NCBI RefSeq assembly: GCF_000290615.1
Contig: NZ_ALAS01000081.1
Span: 1 to 64,000, forward strand
Source of the DNA: Heyndrickxia coagulans DSM 1 = ATCC 7050
Lineage (GTDB): Bacteria; Bacillota; Bacilli; Bacillales; Bacillaceae_C
Length of the DNA: 64,000 nucleotides
Direction: 5' to 3'
Below the pieces are notes generated by a model. That model had not been told where the DNA came from. It ran no database searches and was given only the letters and a program-made list of their open reading frames with translations. A program made the position numbers and the translations under genes. Positions within the stretch are counted from its first letter, which is position 1; each line of letters starts with the position of its first letter. Positions 26,710-36,076 of this stretch are shown here, one piece after another.

Positions 26710-26718
26710 TGGTATAGT
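26710..26718 (+). promoter_or_regulatory. Candidate promoter of the aromatic operon
   Basis: TGGTATAGT (extended -10, TATAGT at 26713-26718), 42 bp before aroF; -35 weak (TTCGAT, 26691-26696, 16-bp spacing). Confidence 0.5.
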
Positions 26719-26760
26719 AATAGATATGTAATGCTTTAAAGTGATGAAGGGGGATGCAGA

Positions 26761-27930
26761 ATGAGATATTTGACGGCAGGCGAGTCACACGGACCGGCGC
26801 TGACCACCATTATTGAAGGCCTTCCGGCGGGCATGCCGCTGACAGCTGAAGAAATTAACACTGACCTTGCCAGAAGGCAGAAAGGTTACGGGCGGGGGCG
26901 GAGAATGCAGATAGAAAAAGATAGGGCAATGATTTCTGCCGGCGTCCGCCACGGATTGACGCTCGGTTCGCCGGTTGCGCTCACGGTTGAAAACAGGGAC
27001 TGGGTGCACTGGAATAAGATCATGGGCATTGAGCCCCTTCCTGAAGATGCGGACGACGTGAAACGGCGTGTGACCCGCCCGCGCCCGGGGCATGCCGATC
27101 TTGTCGGCGGGATCAAATACGGGCACAGGGATTTGCGCAATGTGCTCGAACGCTCTTCCGCACGCGAGACCACCGTTCGTGTGGCTGCCGGGGCTGTCGC
27201 GAAAAAATTGCTGAAAGAGCTCGGCATCGAAGTGGCCTCGCACGTGCTTGAAATCGGGGGTGTCCGCGCGGAAAAGGTGCCATATGATTCCCTTGCTTCC
27301 TTGCAGGAAAAAGCGGACGGTTCACCGGTACGCTGTTTGGATGACGGGGCGGCGCAAAAAATGATGGAAGCCATCGACACGGCAAAGAAAAACGGCGACT
27401 CGATCGGCGGCATTGTCGAAGTGATCGCAACCGGGATGCCGGCCGGTGTTGGCAGTTATGTTCATTACGACCGGAAGCTGGATGCCAGGCTCGCGCGCGC
27501 CATCATCAGCATCAATGCGTTTAAAGGGGTGGAATTCGGGCTTGGCTTTGAAATGGCACACCGGCCCGGGAGCGAAGTCCATGATGAAATCGCCTGGTCG
27601 GAAGAAACGGGCTATACGCGCAAAACAAACCGGCTCGGCGGCTTTGAAGGCGGTATGACAACCGGCATGCCGATTGTCGTAAGAGGCGTAATGAAGCCGA
27701 TCCCGACATTGTATAAGCCGCTTCAAAGCGTTGATATCGAAACGAAGGAACCTTTTGCAGCGAGCATCGAACGTTCCGACAGCTGTGCGGTGCCGGCAGC
27801 AAGCGTCGTCTGTGAGGCCGTTGTCGCCTGGGAGTTGGCGGAAGCGATCACCGACCAGTTTTACAGCGACAGGATGGATGTGCTGAAAAAAACGGTTGCG
27901 GAGCAAAGAGAATACGGAAGGTTGTTTTAA
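26761..27930 (+). CDS. aroF: Chorismate synthase
   Basis: Makes chorismate from 5-enolpyruvylshikimate-3-phosphate, needing reduced FMN. Called aroF in B. subtilis nomenclature, aroC elsewhere. The 389-aa protein starts [15 protein letters not shown] (signature 1), has [25 protein letters not shown] (signature 2 region) and [10 protein letters not shown]. First gene of aroF-aroB-aroH; aroB begins directly after its stop. GAAGGGGG precedes ATG 26761. Confidence 0.97.
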   Translation: MRYLTAGESHGPALTTIIEGLPAGMPLTAEEINTDLARRQKGYGRGRRMQIEKDRAMISAGVRHGLTLGSPVALTVENRDWVHWNKIMGIEPLPEDADDVKRRVTRPRPGHADLVGGIKYGHRDLRNVLERSSARETTVRVAAGAVAKKLLKELGIEVASHVLEIGGVRAEKVPYDSLASLQEKADGSPVRCLDDGAAQKMMEAIDTAKKNGDSIGGIVEVIATGMPAGVGSYVHYDRKLDARLARAIISINAFKGVEFGLGFEMAHRPGSEVHDEIAWSEETGYTRKTNRLGGFEGGMTTGMPIVVRGVMKPIPTLYKPLQSVDIETKEPFAASIERSDSCAVPAASVVCEAVVAWELAEAITDQFYSDRMDVLKKTVAEQREYGRLF

Positions 27931-29013
27931 ATGGAAACGATCATCATTGATACAGAAACAAAACAGTACCCGGTATACATAGCAAGCGGCGCGCTGCAGG
28001 AGTTGGGCCCGCTCGTCCGCAAATATACGCGCTGCATGGTCATAACGGATCAAAACGTCCGGCCGCTTCACTTGGACAAACTGCTTTCGCAGCTTCCGGA
28101 AAGCGCGGAACAGTGTGTACTGACCGTGCCAGGCGGGGAAGATGCCAAAACGTTTGAAGTCTACCAGGAAGCTTTGACGTTTGCCGTGGAACATCATTTA
28201 GACCGGAAATCATGCATTCTTGCCTTTGGCGGGGGCGCGGTCGGCGATCTTGCCGGTTTTGTGGCGGCAACCTATATGCGCGGCATTGCGTTTATTCAAA
28301 TCCCGACAACCATTTTGGCTCATGACAGCGCGGTCGGCGGCAAAGTGGCGATCAATCACCCGCTTGGAAAAAACCTCGTCGGCGCTTTTTACCAGCCGGA
28401 ATTTGTATTGTATGACACGGATTTCCTGCGCACGCTCCCCAAAAAGCAGCTGTTAAGCGGATTTGCCGAACTTGTAAAGCATGCGCTTCTTTCGGATGGG
28501 GAGTTCCTTAAAGAATTACAAACAAAGATTCCGGACGGCGGGCATCTTTTATCCCCGCATCTTCCGGACTTGTTGAAAAAAGGGATCAAAGTAAAGGCGG
28601 ATATCGTCGGCAAAGATGAAAAAGAAACGGGTGTGCGTGCCTTTTTGAATTTCGGGCATACGCTCGGGCATGCCCTTGAGGCGCACGGCGGGTTCGGGAA
28701 AATCACCCATGGCGAAGCGGTCATGACCGGCATCGTTTACGCTCTTTTGATCAGCAGGGAACAGACCGGCCTTCAATTTGACTTGCCACAATTTCTCAGC
28801 TGGATCGAAACGCTCGGCTATGATTGGAAAATTCCGGCTGGCGCAGCATTTGACGAAATCTATGCTTATATGAAACGCGATAAAAAAACAATTGCCGGCA
28901 ATATTCACTTCGTCCTGCTTGCGTCTGTCGGCAAACCAGTGCTGGCTGAAGTGGACAAAGAACGGCTGAGCCGTCTGTTTCTGCTGCAGCAAAAGGGGGA
29001 TTTGCATACATGA
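27931..29013 (+). CDS. aroB: 3-Dehydroquinate synthase
   Basis: Second step of the shikimate pathway; NAD+ and a divalent metal are needed. The 360-aa protein has the NAD-binding GGGAVGDLAGFVAATYMRG and metal ligands in EXXKH-type ELVKHA, and NFGHTLGHALE (His ligands). It abuts aroF and overlaps aroH by 4 bp (ATGA). Confidence 0.97.
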   Translation: METIIIDTETKQYPVYIASGALQELGPLVRKYTRCMVITDQNVRPLHLDKLLSQLPESAEQCVLTVPGGEDAKTFEVYQEALTFAVEHHLDRKSCILAFGGGAVGDLAGFVAATYMRGIAFIQIPTTILAHDSAVGGKVAINHPLGKNLVGAFYQPEFVLYDTDFLRTLPKKQLLSGFAELVKHALLSDGEFLKELQTKIPDGGHLLSPHLPDLLKKGIKVKADIVGKDEKETGVRAFLNFGHTLGHALEAHGGFGKITHGEAVMTGIVYALLISREQTGLQFDLPQFLSWIETLGYDWKIPAGAAFDEIYAYMKRDKKTIAGNIHFVLLASVGKPVLAEVDKERLSRLFLLQQKGDLHT

Positions 29014-29372
29014 TACGCGGAATACGCGGAGCGACTACGGTCGAGCGCGATCACGAAAGCGAAGTCCTTGCTGCTACTTCTGAGCTGATGAATGCCTTGA
29101 TCGAAAAAAACGGGATCAAGCCGGACCGGGTCGCTTCCCTTTTGTTCTCGGCAACAGCCGATATCCGTTCGGCTTTTCCTTCGAAAGTCATGCGCCAATT
29201 CAGCGGCTGGAAGTATGTCCCGATTATGAATATGCAAGAAATTCCGGTTGAAGGGAGCCTTGCCCGCTGCATCCGCATCCTGATCCATGTTGACACGGAC
29301 CTTGGGCAGGAGGACGTAAAGCACGTGTATTTGCGCCGTGCAGCTGCGCTCCGGCCGGATTTAACAGAATAA
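29010..29372 (+). CDS. aroH: Chorismate mutase AroH
   Basis: Monofunctional AroH-type trimeric chorismate mutase making prephenate. The 120-aa product has MIRGIRGATTVERDHE, and the active-site residues Arg7, Glu78-type EG and Arg90-type in PVEGSLARCIRILIHV. In B. subtilis trpEDCFBA follows; here the next gene is hisC after 90 bp. Confidence 0.96.
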   Translation: MIRGIRGATTVERDHESEVLAATSELMNALIEKNGIKPDRVASLLFSATADIRSAFPSKVMRQFSGWKYVPIMNMQEIPVEGSLARCIRILIHVDTDLGQEDVKHVYLRRAAALRPDLTE

Positions 29373-29419
29373 AAGAATTTTAACGCGCCACGAACCGAAA
29401 GGAGAGAATGCGATCACCC

Positions 29420-29446
29420 CCCCGGCTTGCGCTGTGGAAGCCGGGG
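29420..29446 (+). other. GC-rich hairpin at the aroH-hisC junction
   Basis: CCCCGGCTT (29420-29428) and AAGCCGGGG (29438-29446) form a perfect 9-bp stem with a 9-nt loop, 16 nt before the hisC start. No T-run follows, so it is not an intrinsic terminator. It occupies the place where the trp operon lies in B. subtilis. Confidence 0.7.
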
Positions 29447-29462
29447 ACCCTCGCAAAAGATG

Positions 29463-30554
29463 ATGAAATGGAGAACACAAATTACGGATTTAGAAGCATA
29501 TGTGCCCGGAAAGACCATTGATGAAGTGAAAAAACAATACAGGCTCGATTCAATCGTAAAACTGGCATCCAATGAAAATCCGTTCGGCTATTCCCCGAAA
29601 GTGGATAAGGCTTTGAAAAACTTTCAGCCTGCTTTTACCCGTTATCCGGACGGGCACGCCGCACAACTGAGACAGAAAATGGCCGCACATCTCGGCGTTG
29701 ATCCAACCGAACTGATTTTTACAAACGGCACGGACGAACTGATCCAAATCGTTTCCAGGTCACTCCTCGAACCGGGCAAAAATACGGTGATGGCCGCACC
29801 GACATTTTCCCAATACAAACATAATGCCATCATCGAGGGCGCCGAAGTCCGTGAAGTACCCTTAAAAGACGGGCGGCATGACCTGGAGGCGATGCTCGGG
29901 CAAATTGATGAAAACACGGCGGTTGTCTGGATTTGCAGCCCGAACAATCCGACGGGGACGTATACGACCGAACAGGAGTTGACCGCTTTTCTTGACCGCG
30001 TGCCAGAAGACGTGCTCGTTTTTATCGATGAAGCGTACAGCGAATACGTGGTCGCAAAAGATTACGAACAGGCACTTGTCTTATTCCGCCGGTATCATCA
30101 TTTGATTGTCAGCCGGACCTTTTCGAAAATTTACGGACTGGCCGGTTTACGCGTTGGCTACGGGATTGCCGATCGAACGATCATCCAAAAGCTCGAGCCG
30201 GTGCGCCCGCCATTTAATACCAATGTCCTTGGCCAGCTGGCTGCACAGGCGGCGTTGGAGGACCAGACGTTTATCCAGAGCTGCCGCGACAAAAACCGGC
30301 AGGGGCTCGAACGCTTTTATGCGTTTTGCCGCCGCAACAGCCTTGCATTTTACCCGTCACAGGCAAATTTTATTTTAATCGATTTTCAATGCGATAGTGA
30401 GGAAGTTTGCCGGTTTTTGCTTGGCAGGGGATATATCGTCCGCTCCGGGGAAGCACTCGGGATGCCGGGGACGGTCCGGGTTACCATCGGGTCGGAAGAA
30501 CAAAACCGGGGCGTACTCGAGGCGATCGGGGCTTTTCTGGAAAGCCGCAAATGA
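29463..30554 (+). CDS. hisC: Histidinol-phosphate aminotransferase (also aromatic aminotransferase)
   Basis: PLP enzyme of histidine synthesis; in Bacillus the aro-operon copy also transaminates prephenate/phenylpyruvate-type substrates for Phe and Tyr. The 363-aa protein has SNENPFGY near the N-terminus, NNPTGTY, DEAYSEY (PLP ring contact) and the PLP lysine in SRTFSKIYGLAGLRVGYG. Family alignment points to ATG 29463 (or ATG 29460), but no ribosome binding site is close: GGGG lies inside the hairpin 16 nt upstream, and GGAGAG lies about 60 nt upstream. Confidence 0.93.
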   Translation: MKWRTQITDLEAYVPGKTIDEVKKQYRLDSIVKLASNENPFGYSPKVDKALKNFQPAFTRYPDGHAAQLRQKMAAHLGVDPTELIFTNGTDELIQIVSRSLLEPGKNTVMAAPTFSQYKHNAIIEGAEVREVPLKDGRHDLEAMLGQIDENTAVVWICSPNNPTGTYTTEQELTAFLDRVPEDVLVFIDEAYSEYVVAKDYEQALVLFRRYHHLIVSRTFSKIYGLAGLRVGYGIADRTIIQKLEPVRPPFNTNVLGQLAAQAALEDQTFIQSCRDKNRQGLERFYAFCRRNSLAFYPSQANFILIDFQCDSEEVCRFLLGRGYIVRSGEALGMPGTVRVTIGSEEQNRGVLEAIGAFLESRK

Positions 30555-30564
30555 ACTTGACAAC

Positions 30565-30597
30565 GGCGGGCCTTTTGACAGCAAAAGGCCGCCTTTT
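30565..30597 (+). terminator. Terminator between hisC and tyrA
   Basis: GGCGGGCCTTTT and AAAAGGCCGCC pair with one bulged G over a 6-nt loop, followed by five T. It would part-terminate the supraoperon before tyrA. Confidence 0.8.
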
Positions 30598-30618
30598 TAC
30601 AAAAAAGAGGTGGCACCT

Positions 30619-31719
30619 TTGAAAGGAAATGTGTTTGTGATCGGGCTCGGATTAATCGGGGGGTCCATTGCCCTGACCATTAAAAAGGAACATCCGGAAG
30701 CAAGGGTCACAGGGTATGATGCCAAATTGGAAGAGATGAAAATGGCAAAAGCCCTGATGGTCGTGGATGATTACGTGGAAACGATCCAAGACGGCGTGCG
30801 TGGCGCGGATTTAATTATATTGGCCACGCCGGTGCTTGTAACGGAAAAATTGATCGGGCAGCTCGGGCAAATGGAATTGAAGGAAAATGTGATCATCACC
30901 GATACGGGCAGCACGAAAGCAAGCATCATGGCAAAGGCGCAGCGGCTCGCCGGCAACAACACCGTTTTTATCGGCGGGCATCCGATGGCCGGTTCCCATA
31001 AAAGCGGCGTTACGGCCGCCAGCCTGTCCCTGTTTGAAAATGCCTTTTATTTGCTTACGCCTTTCCATGAACAAGATCAGCGGACGGAAGAATTGAAACA
31101 GTGGCTGAAAGGAACAAAGGCAAATTTCATCACCGTTTCTCCGGAAATGCATGATGAAATGGTTGCAGTCATCAGCCATTTTCCGCATGTTATCGCAGCG
31201 TCACTTGTCCATCTTGTGAAAGACGCTGATGCGGAGTATCCCCTTTTAAAAAGGCTTGCTGCCGGGGGGTTCCGTGATATTACACGGATTGCCTCCTCAA
31301 ACCCGCAAATGTGGGCGGACATCTCTAGCGGCAACAGGGAAAACCTGATCAGGCTTTTGGACAGATGGGCGGAAAATCTTCAGGAAGTGAAAAAGGCGCT
31401 TGCAGACAACAAGTATGAGCTTCTGCACCGCTTTTATGCGGAAGCAAAACAATACCGCGACTGCCTTCCAATCAGTGGATCGGGCGCAATCCCGTCTTTT
31501 TACGATTTATTTGTCGATATTCCGGATGTCCCGGGGGTTGTATCTGAAATTACCAATAAACTGGCGGAAAAAGGAATTTCTATTACGAATATACGCATTC
31601 TTGAGGCGCGGGAAGATATATACGGCGTGCTCCGGATCAGTTTTCGCTCGGAAAACGACCGTGATCTAGCCATGAATCTTTTAAAAAAAGAAACCCCGCA
31701 TGAAGTCTATATCCAATAG
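30619..31719 (+). CDS. tyrA: Prephenate dehydrogenase
   Basis: Oxidatively decarboxylates prephenate to 4-hydroxyphenylpyruvate with NAD+ (tyrosine branch). The 366-aa protein has the N-terminal Rossmann GLGLIGGSIAL, catalytic-region GGHPMAGSHKSG, and a C-terminal ACT domain (about 290-366, DVPGVVSEITNKLAEKGISI) for feedback by tyrosine. TTG 30619 follows AGAGGTGG (30606-30613); the frame extends far upstream into hisC without a start signal. Confidence 0.95.
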   Translation: MKGNVFVIGLGLIGGSIALTIKKEHPEARVTGYDAKLEEMKMAKALMVVDDYVETIQDGVRGADLIILATPVLVTEKLIGQLGQMELKENVIITDTGSTKASIMAKAQRLAGNNTVFIGGHPMAGSHKSGVTAASLSLFENAFYLLTPFHEQDQRTEELKQWLKGTKANFITVSPEMHDEMVAVISHFPHVIAASLVHLVKDADAEYPLLKRLAAGGFRDITRIASSNPQMWADISSGNRENLIRLLDRWAENLQEVKKALADNKYELLHRFYAEAKQYRDCLPISGSGAIPSFYDLFVDIPDVPGVVSEITNKLAEKGISITNIRILEAREDIYGVLRISFRSENDRDLAMNLLKKETPHEVYIQ

Positions 31720-31734
31720 AAGGTGGTGGCTGCA

Positions 31735-33027
31735 ATGGAAAAATTGGCACCCGCGCAAACAGGGTTAAAAGGTACGATTAAAGTTCCGGGGGATAAATCG
31801 ATTTCCCACCGGTCGGTTATGTTTGCCGCTGTCGCCAGCGGAAAAACGGTTGTAAAAAATTTTCTCCCCGGCGCCGACTGTTTGAGCACCATTCATTGTT
31901 TTCAGCAAATGGGCGTGCCGATCGAACGGGATGGCACCCGGGTGGTGATTGATGGAAAAGGATGGGACGGTTTGTCGGAGCCGGAAACGGTGCTCGATAC
32001 CGGAAACTCCGGCACGACGACCCGCCTGATGCTCGGTCTTCTTGCCGGCCGGCCCTTCCATTCGGTCATTGCCGGCGACGAATCGATTGCAAAGCGCCCG
32101 ATGCAACGCGTCACAAAACCGCTTTGCGAAATGGGCGCGCACATTGACGGAAGAAGGGGCGGCAATTTCACCCCTCTTTCTATAAGGGGCGGGGCGCTTC
32201 GGGGAATCGAATACCAGCTGCCTGTAGCAAGCGCGCAGGTAAAATCCGCGCTCCTCTTAGCCGGCCTTCAGGCAGACGGCTCTACCATTGTGCATGAGCC
32301 GCAGCCCACCCGCGACCATACTGAACGGATGATCCGGGCGTTTGGCGGCGCTGTCAAGACGGAAGGGAGAACGATTTCCGTCCGGGGTGGCGCGGTTTTC
32401 CATGGCACGGAGATCGATGTGCCCGGCGATATCTCATCCGCCGCCTTTTTTATGGCTGCTGCTTCGCTTGTGCCCGGAAGTGAAATCGTCTTGCCGGATG
32501 TCGGGCTCAATCCGACCCGCGCCGGGATCCTTGATGTTTTAAAGCAAATGGGCGCGGATATGGAAGTGGCCGAAATGCAGGCCCCGCATGCCCCGTCCGG
32601 CGGAGAGCCAAAAGGCACATTGGTGATCCGCCCGGCTGTTTTACAGGGGGTGGAAATCGGCGGCGGGCTGATTCCGCGCCTGATTGATGAAATTCCAATC
32701 ATTGCCCTACTTGCCACACAGGCAGAAGGCAGGACGGTCATCAAAGATGCCGCAGAACTGAAAGTGAAAGAGACAAACCGGATTGACACGGTTGTCCGGG
32801 AATTGAAGAAACTGGGCGCCCAAATTGAGGCGACAGCGGATGGCATGATCATTGAAGGCCCTTGCCGGCTTTCAGGCGGGACGGTGGAAAGCCACGGGGA
32901 TCACAGAATCGGGATGATGCTTGCCGTTGCATCACTTGTGGCAAAGGATGCTGTCTGCCTGGATGGGGCGGAAGCAATCGCCGTATCATACCCGCAGTTT
33001 TTTGATGATCTGAAATCCGTTCTGTAA
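31735..33027 (+). CDS. aroE: 3-Phosphoshikimate 1-carboxyvinyltransferase (EPSP synthase)
   Basis: Sixth step of the shikimate pathway (aroA in enteric nomenclature, aroE in Bacillus). The 430-aa protein has [10 protein letters not shown] near residue 20, the signature [19 protein letters not shown] (about 87-105), and [10 protein letters not shown] near the end. ATG 31735 follows AGAAGGTGG. The last gene of this supraoperon; a strong terminator follows. Confidence 0.96.
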   Translation: MEKLAPAQTGLKGTIKVPGDKSISHRSVMFAAVASGKTVVKNFLPGADCLSTIHCFQQMGVPIERDGTRVVIDGKGWDGLSEPETVLDTGNSGTTTRLMLGLLAGRPFHSVIAGDESIAKRPMQRVTKPLCEMGAHIDGRRGGNFTPLSIRGGALRGIEYQLPVASAQVKSALLLAGLQADGSTIVHEPQPTRDHTERMIRAFGGAVKTEGRTISVRGGAVFHGTEIDVPGDISSAAFFMAAASLVPGSEIVLPDVGLNPTRAGILDVLKQMGADMEVAEMQAPHAPSGGEPKGTLVIRPAVLQGVEIGGGLIPRLIDEIPIIALLATQAEGRTVIKDAAELKVKETNRIDTVVRELKKLGAQIEATADGMIIEGPCRLSGGTVESHGDHRIGMMLAVASLVAKDAVCLDGAEAIAVSYPQFFDDLKSVL

Positions 33028-33045
33028 CGGCTTTAGACGCCTATT

Positions 33046-33082
33046 GAAAACAGACACCAGCAATCAGCCGGTGTCTGTTTTC
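33046..33082 (+). terminator. Terminator after aroE
   Basis: GAAAACAGACACC (33046-33058) pairs perfectly with GGTGTCTGTTTTC (33070-33082). Confidence 0.9.
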
Positions 33083-33123
33083 AGGATAACAGAGAACAGG
33101 CGCCTGATCATGATGTCCGTGGA

Positions 33124-33169
33124 AAAGCGGGGTGCGGAAATTCAAAATCCCGTGCCCCGCTTTATTTTT
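33124..33169 (+). terminator. Second terminator in the aroE-ypiA gap
   Basis: AAAGCGGGG (33124-33132) and CCCCGCTTT (33155-33163) followed by TTTATTTTT. Two terminators in a row isolate the aro operon from ypiA. The gap 33028-33460 holds no gene I can support: after these terminators come the ypiA promoter and its leader. Confidence 0.8.
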
Positions 33170-33240
33170 GCTGTGAAAAAAAGGGATTTTCATGCACGGC
33201 GGAGAAATACTTAAACAGGAAACCCGGAAAGGCAAATGAT

Positions 33241-33269
33241 TTGCCCTGGCCTTCAAAATTCTTTATGAT
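33241..33269 (+). promoter_or_regulatory. Sigma-A promoter of ypiA
   Basis: TTGCCC (33241-33246), 17-bp spacer, TATGAT (33264-33269). It predicts a transcript start near 33276 and a leader of about 185 nt. Confidence 0.6.
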
Positions 33270-33276
33270 TTAGCCA

Positions 33277-33460
33277 AGGACACCCACGGCTTTTCCTGCA
33301 GGCAAGCGGGCTTCCGGGAAAAGGGCCGATTGCCATTTCACCAGGGGACCGGGGGAGCGCTTTTAGCGGCAACCGGGATTTTGGCTTTGCAAAAATCCAC
33401 GGCTCCCGTTGCAAGAGGTTCAGCAAAAGGAAACACATCAAAGATTAAAGGAAGATTTTC
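33277..33460 (+). other. Long structured 5' leader of ypiA
   Basis: About 185 nt between the promoter and ypiA, with inverted repeats: CTTTTCC (about 33289-33296) against GGGAAAAG (about 33316-33323), and a long hairpin 33369-33412 in which GCAACCGG, then GGATTTT, face AAAATCC and CCCGTTGC. No T-run or known riboswitch class recognised. Confidence 0.45.
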
Positions 33461-34726
33461 ATGAGCTTAATGGAACAATTGTTGGATCATTTGGAAGAAG
33501 GCCGGCTCGAGGAGGCGAAAAAAACATTTGAAGATTTTCTCGCGCTCGGCACGGACGAAGAGAAATATGCGCTTGCCGGGCAGCTTGAGGGCCTCGGTTT
33601 TCTGAATGAAGCACAGCAATTATATAAAGATTTGCTTGCGTCTTATCCGGATGACGGCGAGCTTGTGATCTTAATGGCGGAAACGCTTATTGATATGGAC
33701 AAGGAAGAAGAAGCCATATTATACCTCGACCGCATTCCGGAGACGGACCCCGATTACCCGCGTGCACTGCTTTTGCTTGCGGATTTGTATCAAATGCAGG
33801 GCCTGTATGAGGTCAGCGAAAACAAACTGATGGAAGCTGCATCGCTTTTGCCGGAAGAACCTGTCATCCATTTTGCGCTTGCCGAGTTCTACACTTCCTG
33901 TGCCCGATATGCGGAAGCTTCCCGTGAATATGAGTGGCTTTTGGGCAAAGGGATCGATACATTTGCGGATACAAACATCCACGGGCGCCTTGCAGAAGTG
34001 CTGAGCGCAGCGGGCGCGTTTGAAGAGGCCTTGCACCAATATGAGCATGCCATGGAGGGCCGCTTTGAGGCGAACACATTATTTGGATATGCCTTAACCG
34101 CGTACCAGGCAGGATTTTATGAAAAAGCGATAGAGCTGTTTGAAGAATTGCGGGAAACGGATCCCGGCTACCATCCGCTTTACCTGTATCTTGGCCGTGC
34201 ATATGAGCACGAACAAATGCCGGAAGAAGCGCTTGCTGCTGCTGAAAAGGGCATAAAAGAAGACGAGTATGATAAAGAACTTTATCATTTTGCTGGAAAA
34301 ATGGCTACAAAAGCAGGCGATGAGGAAAAAGCGGAAAATTATTTTAAAAAAGCGCTGGAACTGGATCCCGGCTATTTGGATGCGGCCCTTTCCTACAACG
34401 AGCTGCTGCTTCAAAAGGAGCGGTACGAAGAAGTCCGTGACCGGGCCCTCAGCATGGAAAAAGAAGGGGATACCGACCCTCGGCTTTACTGGGATCTGGC
34501 CATATCGCTTAAGCATTTGGAAGAATATTCTCAGGCATTAAAGTATTATGGATATGCATATAATGATTTACAAAACGACACGGTGTTTCTGGAGGATTAC
34601 GGTTATTTTCTGATTGAAGAAGGGAGAAGGAAAGAGGCTTACGGCATTTTCCAAAAGCTTTTGCGCGAAGATCCGGCAAATGATGAATGGATTGCACTTC
34701 TTGAAAGGCTTGAAGACGGAAATTAA
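33461..34726 (+). CDS. ypiA: YpiA, TPR-repeat protein
   Basis: A 421-aa protein built almost wholly of tetratricopeptide repeats (for example EKYALAGQLEGLGFLNEAQQLYKDLL and EEKAENYFKKALELDPGYLDAA), acidic and without signal peptide, so a cytosolic scaffold. B. subtilis YpiA has 423 aa; its partner is not established. AAAGGAAG precedes ATG 33461 by about 6 nt. Confidence 0.88.
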   Translation: MSLMEQLLDHLEEGRLEEAKKTFEDFLALGTDEEKYALAGQLEGLGFLNEAQQLYKDLLASYPDDGELVILMAETLIDMDKEEEAILYLDRIPETDPDYPRALLLLADLYQMQGLYEVSENKLMEAASLLPEEPVIHFALAEFYTSCARYAEASREYEWLLGKGIDTFADTNIHGRLAEVLSAAGAFEEALHQYEHAMEGRFEANTLFGYALTAYQAGFYEKAIELFEELRETDPGYHPLYLYLGRAYEHEQMPEEALAAAEKGIKEDEYDKELYHFAGKMATKAGDEEKAENYFKKALELDPGYLDAALSYNELLLQKERYEEVRDRALSMEKEGDTDPRLYWDLAISLKHLEEYSQALKYYGYAYNDLQNDTVFLEDYGYFLIEEGRRKEAYGIFQKLLREDPANDEWIALLERLEDGN

Positions 34727-35407
<681 letters not shown>

Positions 35408-35452
35408 TCATTCCGGTTTCTGCCCGTGGGGAAAATGAAAGGGGTATCATTC

Positions 35453-35914
35453 GTGCTCTGGCGTGCAAATGACATGGAATTGTACCAACAGGAACGTTAC
35501 TTTATTGACACGGCAGTCCTGCCGCTTGTCCCGGTTTCATTCGGGGACCGTATCCGGCAGCTCGCTTCCGGATATGAATGGATCCAGATGATCGCAGGCT
35601 GCCTTGAGTCGCAATTTAAAGGCCGGATTGTTTTGCTGCCCGCTTTCCCATATTTGCAGCAGGCGATCCCGGATAGCGCGGGGCCTGCCATCAAGTCATG
35701 GGAAGCCGAATTGGCTGAAAGCGGGTTCCGGCATATTTTTTATTTGACCAGCGATCCCGGGTGGCAAAGGCTCCAGGCCGAACTGAACGGAAATGTGCTC
35801 TGGATGCCGGCTGTCCCGCTTGAACATATGGAACAGAAACAGCGAGATGCCATTGTGGATGAACAGGTGAAACAGCTTATCTCCACCATTGTCCGGTCAT
35901 GGGGGGAAAACTGA
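35453..35914 (+). CDS. ypiF: YpiF family protein (DUF2487)
   Basis: A 153-aa protein matching YpiF (DUF2487), located between ypiB and qcrA in many Bacillus. Family members start with a W-x-x-x-D motif; here GTG 35453 begins VLWRANDMELY after GAAAGGGG, which decides the start over the ATG at 35426 region. Conserved core: YFIDTAVLPLVPVSFG. Function unknown, likely tied to the neighbouring cytochrome complex. Confidence 0.82.
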   Translation: MLWRANDMELYQQERYFIDTAVLPLVPVSFGDRIRQLASGYEWIQMIAGCLESQFKGRIVLLPAFPYLQQAIPDSAGPAIKSWEAELAESGFRHIFYLTSDPGWQRLQAELNGNVLWMPAVPLEHMEQKQRDAIVDEQVKQLISTIVRSWGEN

Positions 35915-35950
35915 AAAAGTTATATTAAAATATCAGTTTATTTCGAATAG

Positions 35951-36001
35951 AAAGATATTTGGCATAAAATAGACAATATTCATTGACCGGCAAATATCTT
36001 T
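35951..36001 (+). promoter_or_regulatory. 11-bp perfect inverted repeat at the qcrABC promoter
   Basis: AAAGATATTTG (35951-35961) and CAAATATCTTT (35991-36001) are perfect inverse copies 40 bp apart centre to centre. The right arm lies in the spacer of the qcr promoter and the left arm about 22 bp upstream of its -35, an arrangement expected of a repressor or dual operator. Confidence 0.6.
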
Positions 36002-36011
36002 GCTTTATCAT
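35983..36011 (+). promoter_or_regulatory. Sigma-A promoter of qcrABC
   Basis: TTGACC (35983-35988), 17-bp spacer, TATCAT (36006-36011), 66 bp before qcrA. Confidence 0.75.
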
Positions 36012-36076
36012 AAGAGTGTATTTGCTGCATCTTGAAAATAGTATGAAACCGAGAGTTCTGTAAGGGGGGGAACAGG

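Noticed and set aside
33253-33441. 62-aa minus-strand frame in the ypiA leader
   Set aside because: No ribosome binding site or similarity; the region is better explained as structured leader.
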